Of a stretch of 64,000 nucleotides of DNA, positions 63,637-64,000 are shown piece by piece (within the stretch, counting starts at the first letter, position 1; each line of letters begins with the position of its first letter). A program made the position numbers and the translations under genes. The notes under the pieces are model-generated. The model searched no databases. It was not told the origin of the DNA and was given only the letters and a program-made list of their open reading frames with translations. Source of the stretch: Streptomyces erythrochromogenes (GTDB lineage Bacteria; Actinomycetota; Actinomycetes; Streptomycetales; Streptomycetaceae); NCBI RefSeq assembly GCF_036170895.1, contig NZ_CP108036.1, forward strand, positions 3,286,001 to 3,350,000. Reading direction: 5' to 3'.

Positions 63637-64000
63637 ATGGCACAGCATGCGCCGCCGGCGCGCGGGGCCCGCCTGGGGCGGGCGGCCGGCGCGAGAACCG
63701 GCTCGGGTCCGACGGAAAGCCCGGTCAACGGGGTGGTGCTCCTGCTTCCCGGAGCTTCCAGATTCTCCCCCGGCCCCCTGCGTCCGCTCGCGCGGGCGCT
63801 GGCCCGGGCGGGCGGTACGGACGGTCTGGTCGCACACGCCGTCATCCACGGCGGGGAGTCCGCGCGGGAGGAGCAGGCGCGGTGGGCGGCGGACGAGGTG
63901 GTGCGGCGCTACGGGGACGTTCCGGTGTGCCTGGCCGGCTACGACGCGGGCGGTCTGGCCGCGCTGCGGGCGGCGGGGCACGGGGCCGTCAACTCGGTTC
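63637..64000 (+). CDS. Alpha/beta-hydrolase-like protein (3' end outside window)
   Basis: 121 residues are visible. After a basic N-terminus, GVVLLLPGASRFSPGPLRPL gives the first strand and oxyanion loop, and VCLAGYDAGGLAALRAA the nucleophile elbow. The elbow reads G-Y-D-A-G, so the usual Ser is replaced by Asp. Asp nucleophiles exist in this fold (dehalogenases, epoxide hydrolases), or the protein may be inactive. Start ATG 63637; the ribosome site is weak. Confidence 0.75.
   Translation, partial: MAQHAPPARGARLGRAAGARTGSGPTESPVNGVVLLLPGASRFSPGPLRPLARALARAGGTDGLVAHAVIHGGESAREEQARWAADEVVRRYGDVPVCLAGYDAGGLAALRAAGHGAVNSV

Overview
The window is about 72% GC DNA with the gene density, G/C-ending codons, strong hairpin terminators and gene families of a Streptomyces chromosome (afsQ1/afsQ2/sigQ, mycothiol amidase, pccB-pccE-accA2, a LAxTG sortase-E substrate, a class III adenylate cyclase). 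As I remember the S. coelicolor map, most of it matches the SCO4900-SCO4967 region read backwards. No tRNA, rRNA or CRISPR array was seen.

Layout. 0-5.3 kb (minus): an envelope-glycan locus of a processive GT2 synthase, a GT39 membrane glycosyltransferase, a GT2-GtrA fusion and a radical-copper (galactose-oxidase/GlxA-like) oxidase cut by the window edge. 5.5-12.5 kb: a DUF255 thioredoxin-fold protein, a lone serine recombinase and a large membrane STAND/TPR protein, then 0.6 kb of very GC-rich repetitive DNA. 13-25.4 kb: mca, a DUF4307 protein, greA, a deletion scar of a DrrAB-type ABC transporter, ilvA, a MarR regulator, a sigma-like pair, metB, an M48 protease flanked by two paralogous membrane proteins, and msrA. 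mca and msrA both carry sigma-R-type promoters. 25.4-35.4 kb: zinc ADH, XRE regulator, GNAT, L,D-transpeptidase, a sortase substrate, hutH, a GAF-GGDEF cyclase and an enoyl-CoA hydratase. 35.6-43.5 kb: cya, birA, pccB, pccE, a 44-residue membrane protein, maf and accA2, a biotin/acyl-CoA carboxylase neighbourhood.

43.6-63.5 kb: a DeoR regulator, a flavoprotein reductase, purine nucleoside phosphorylase, a phosphosugar mutase, the afsQ2-afsQ1/sigQ signalling locus, deoC with two aldehyde dehydrogenases (one lacking its catalytic half), small secreted proteins and adenosine deaminase. An identical 12-bp palindrome, CTACGCGCGTAG, lies just upstream of exactly three genes: the nucleoside phosphorylase, deoC and add. 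Together these genes strip adenosine and deoxynucleosides to free bases, pentose phosphates, glyceraldehyde-3-phosphate and acetaldehyde/acetate. I read the palindrome as the operator of a nucleoside-catabolism regulon and consider it the strongest unexplained signal here.

Gene starts were chosen by Shine-Dalgarno position, operon overlap and expected family length, so several differ from the longest reading frame. Locus-tag and family statements are from memory and were not searched.
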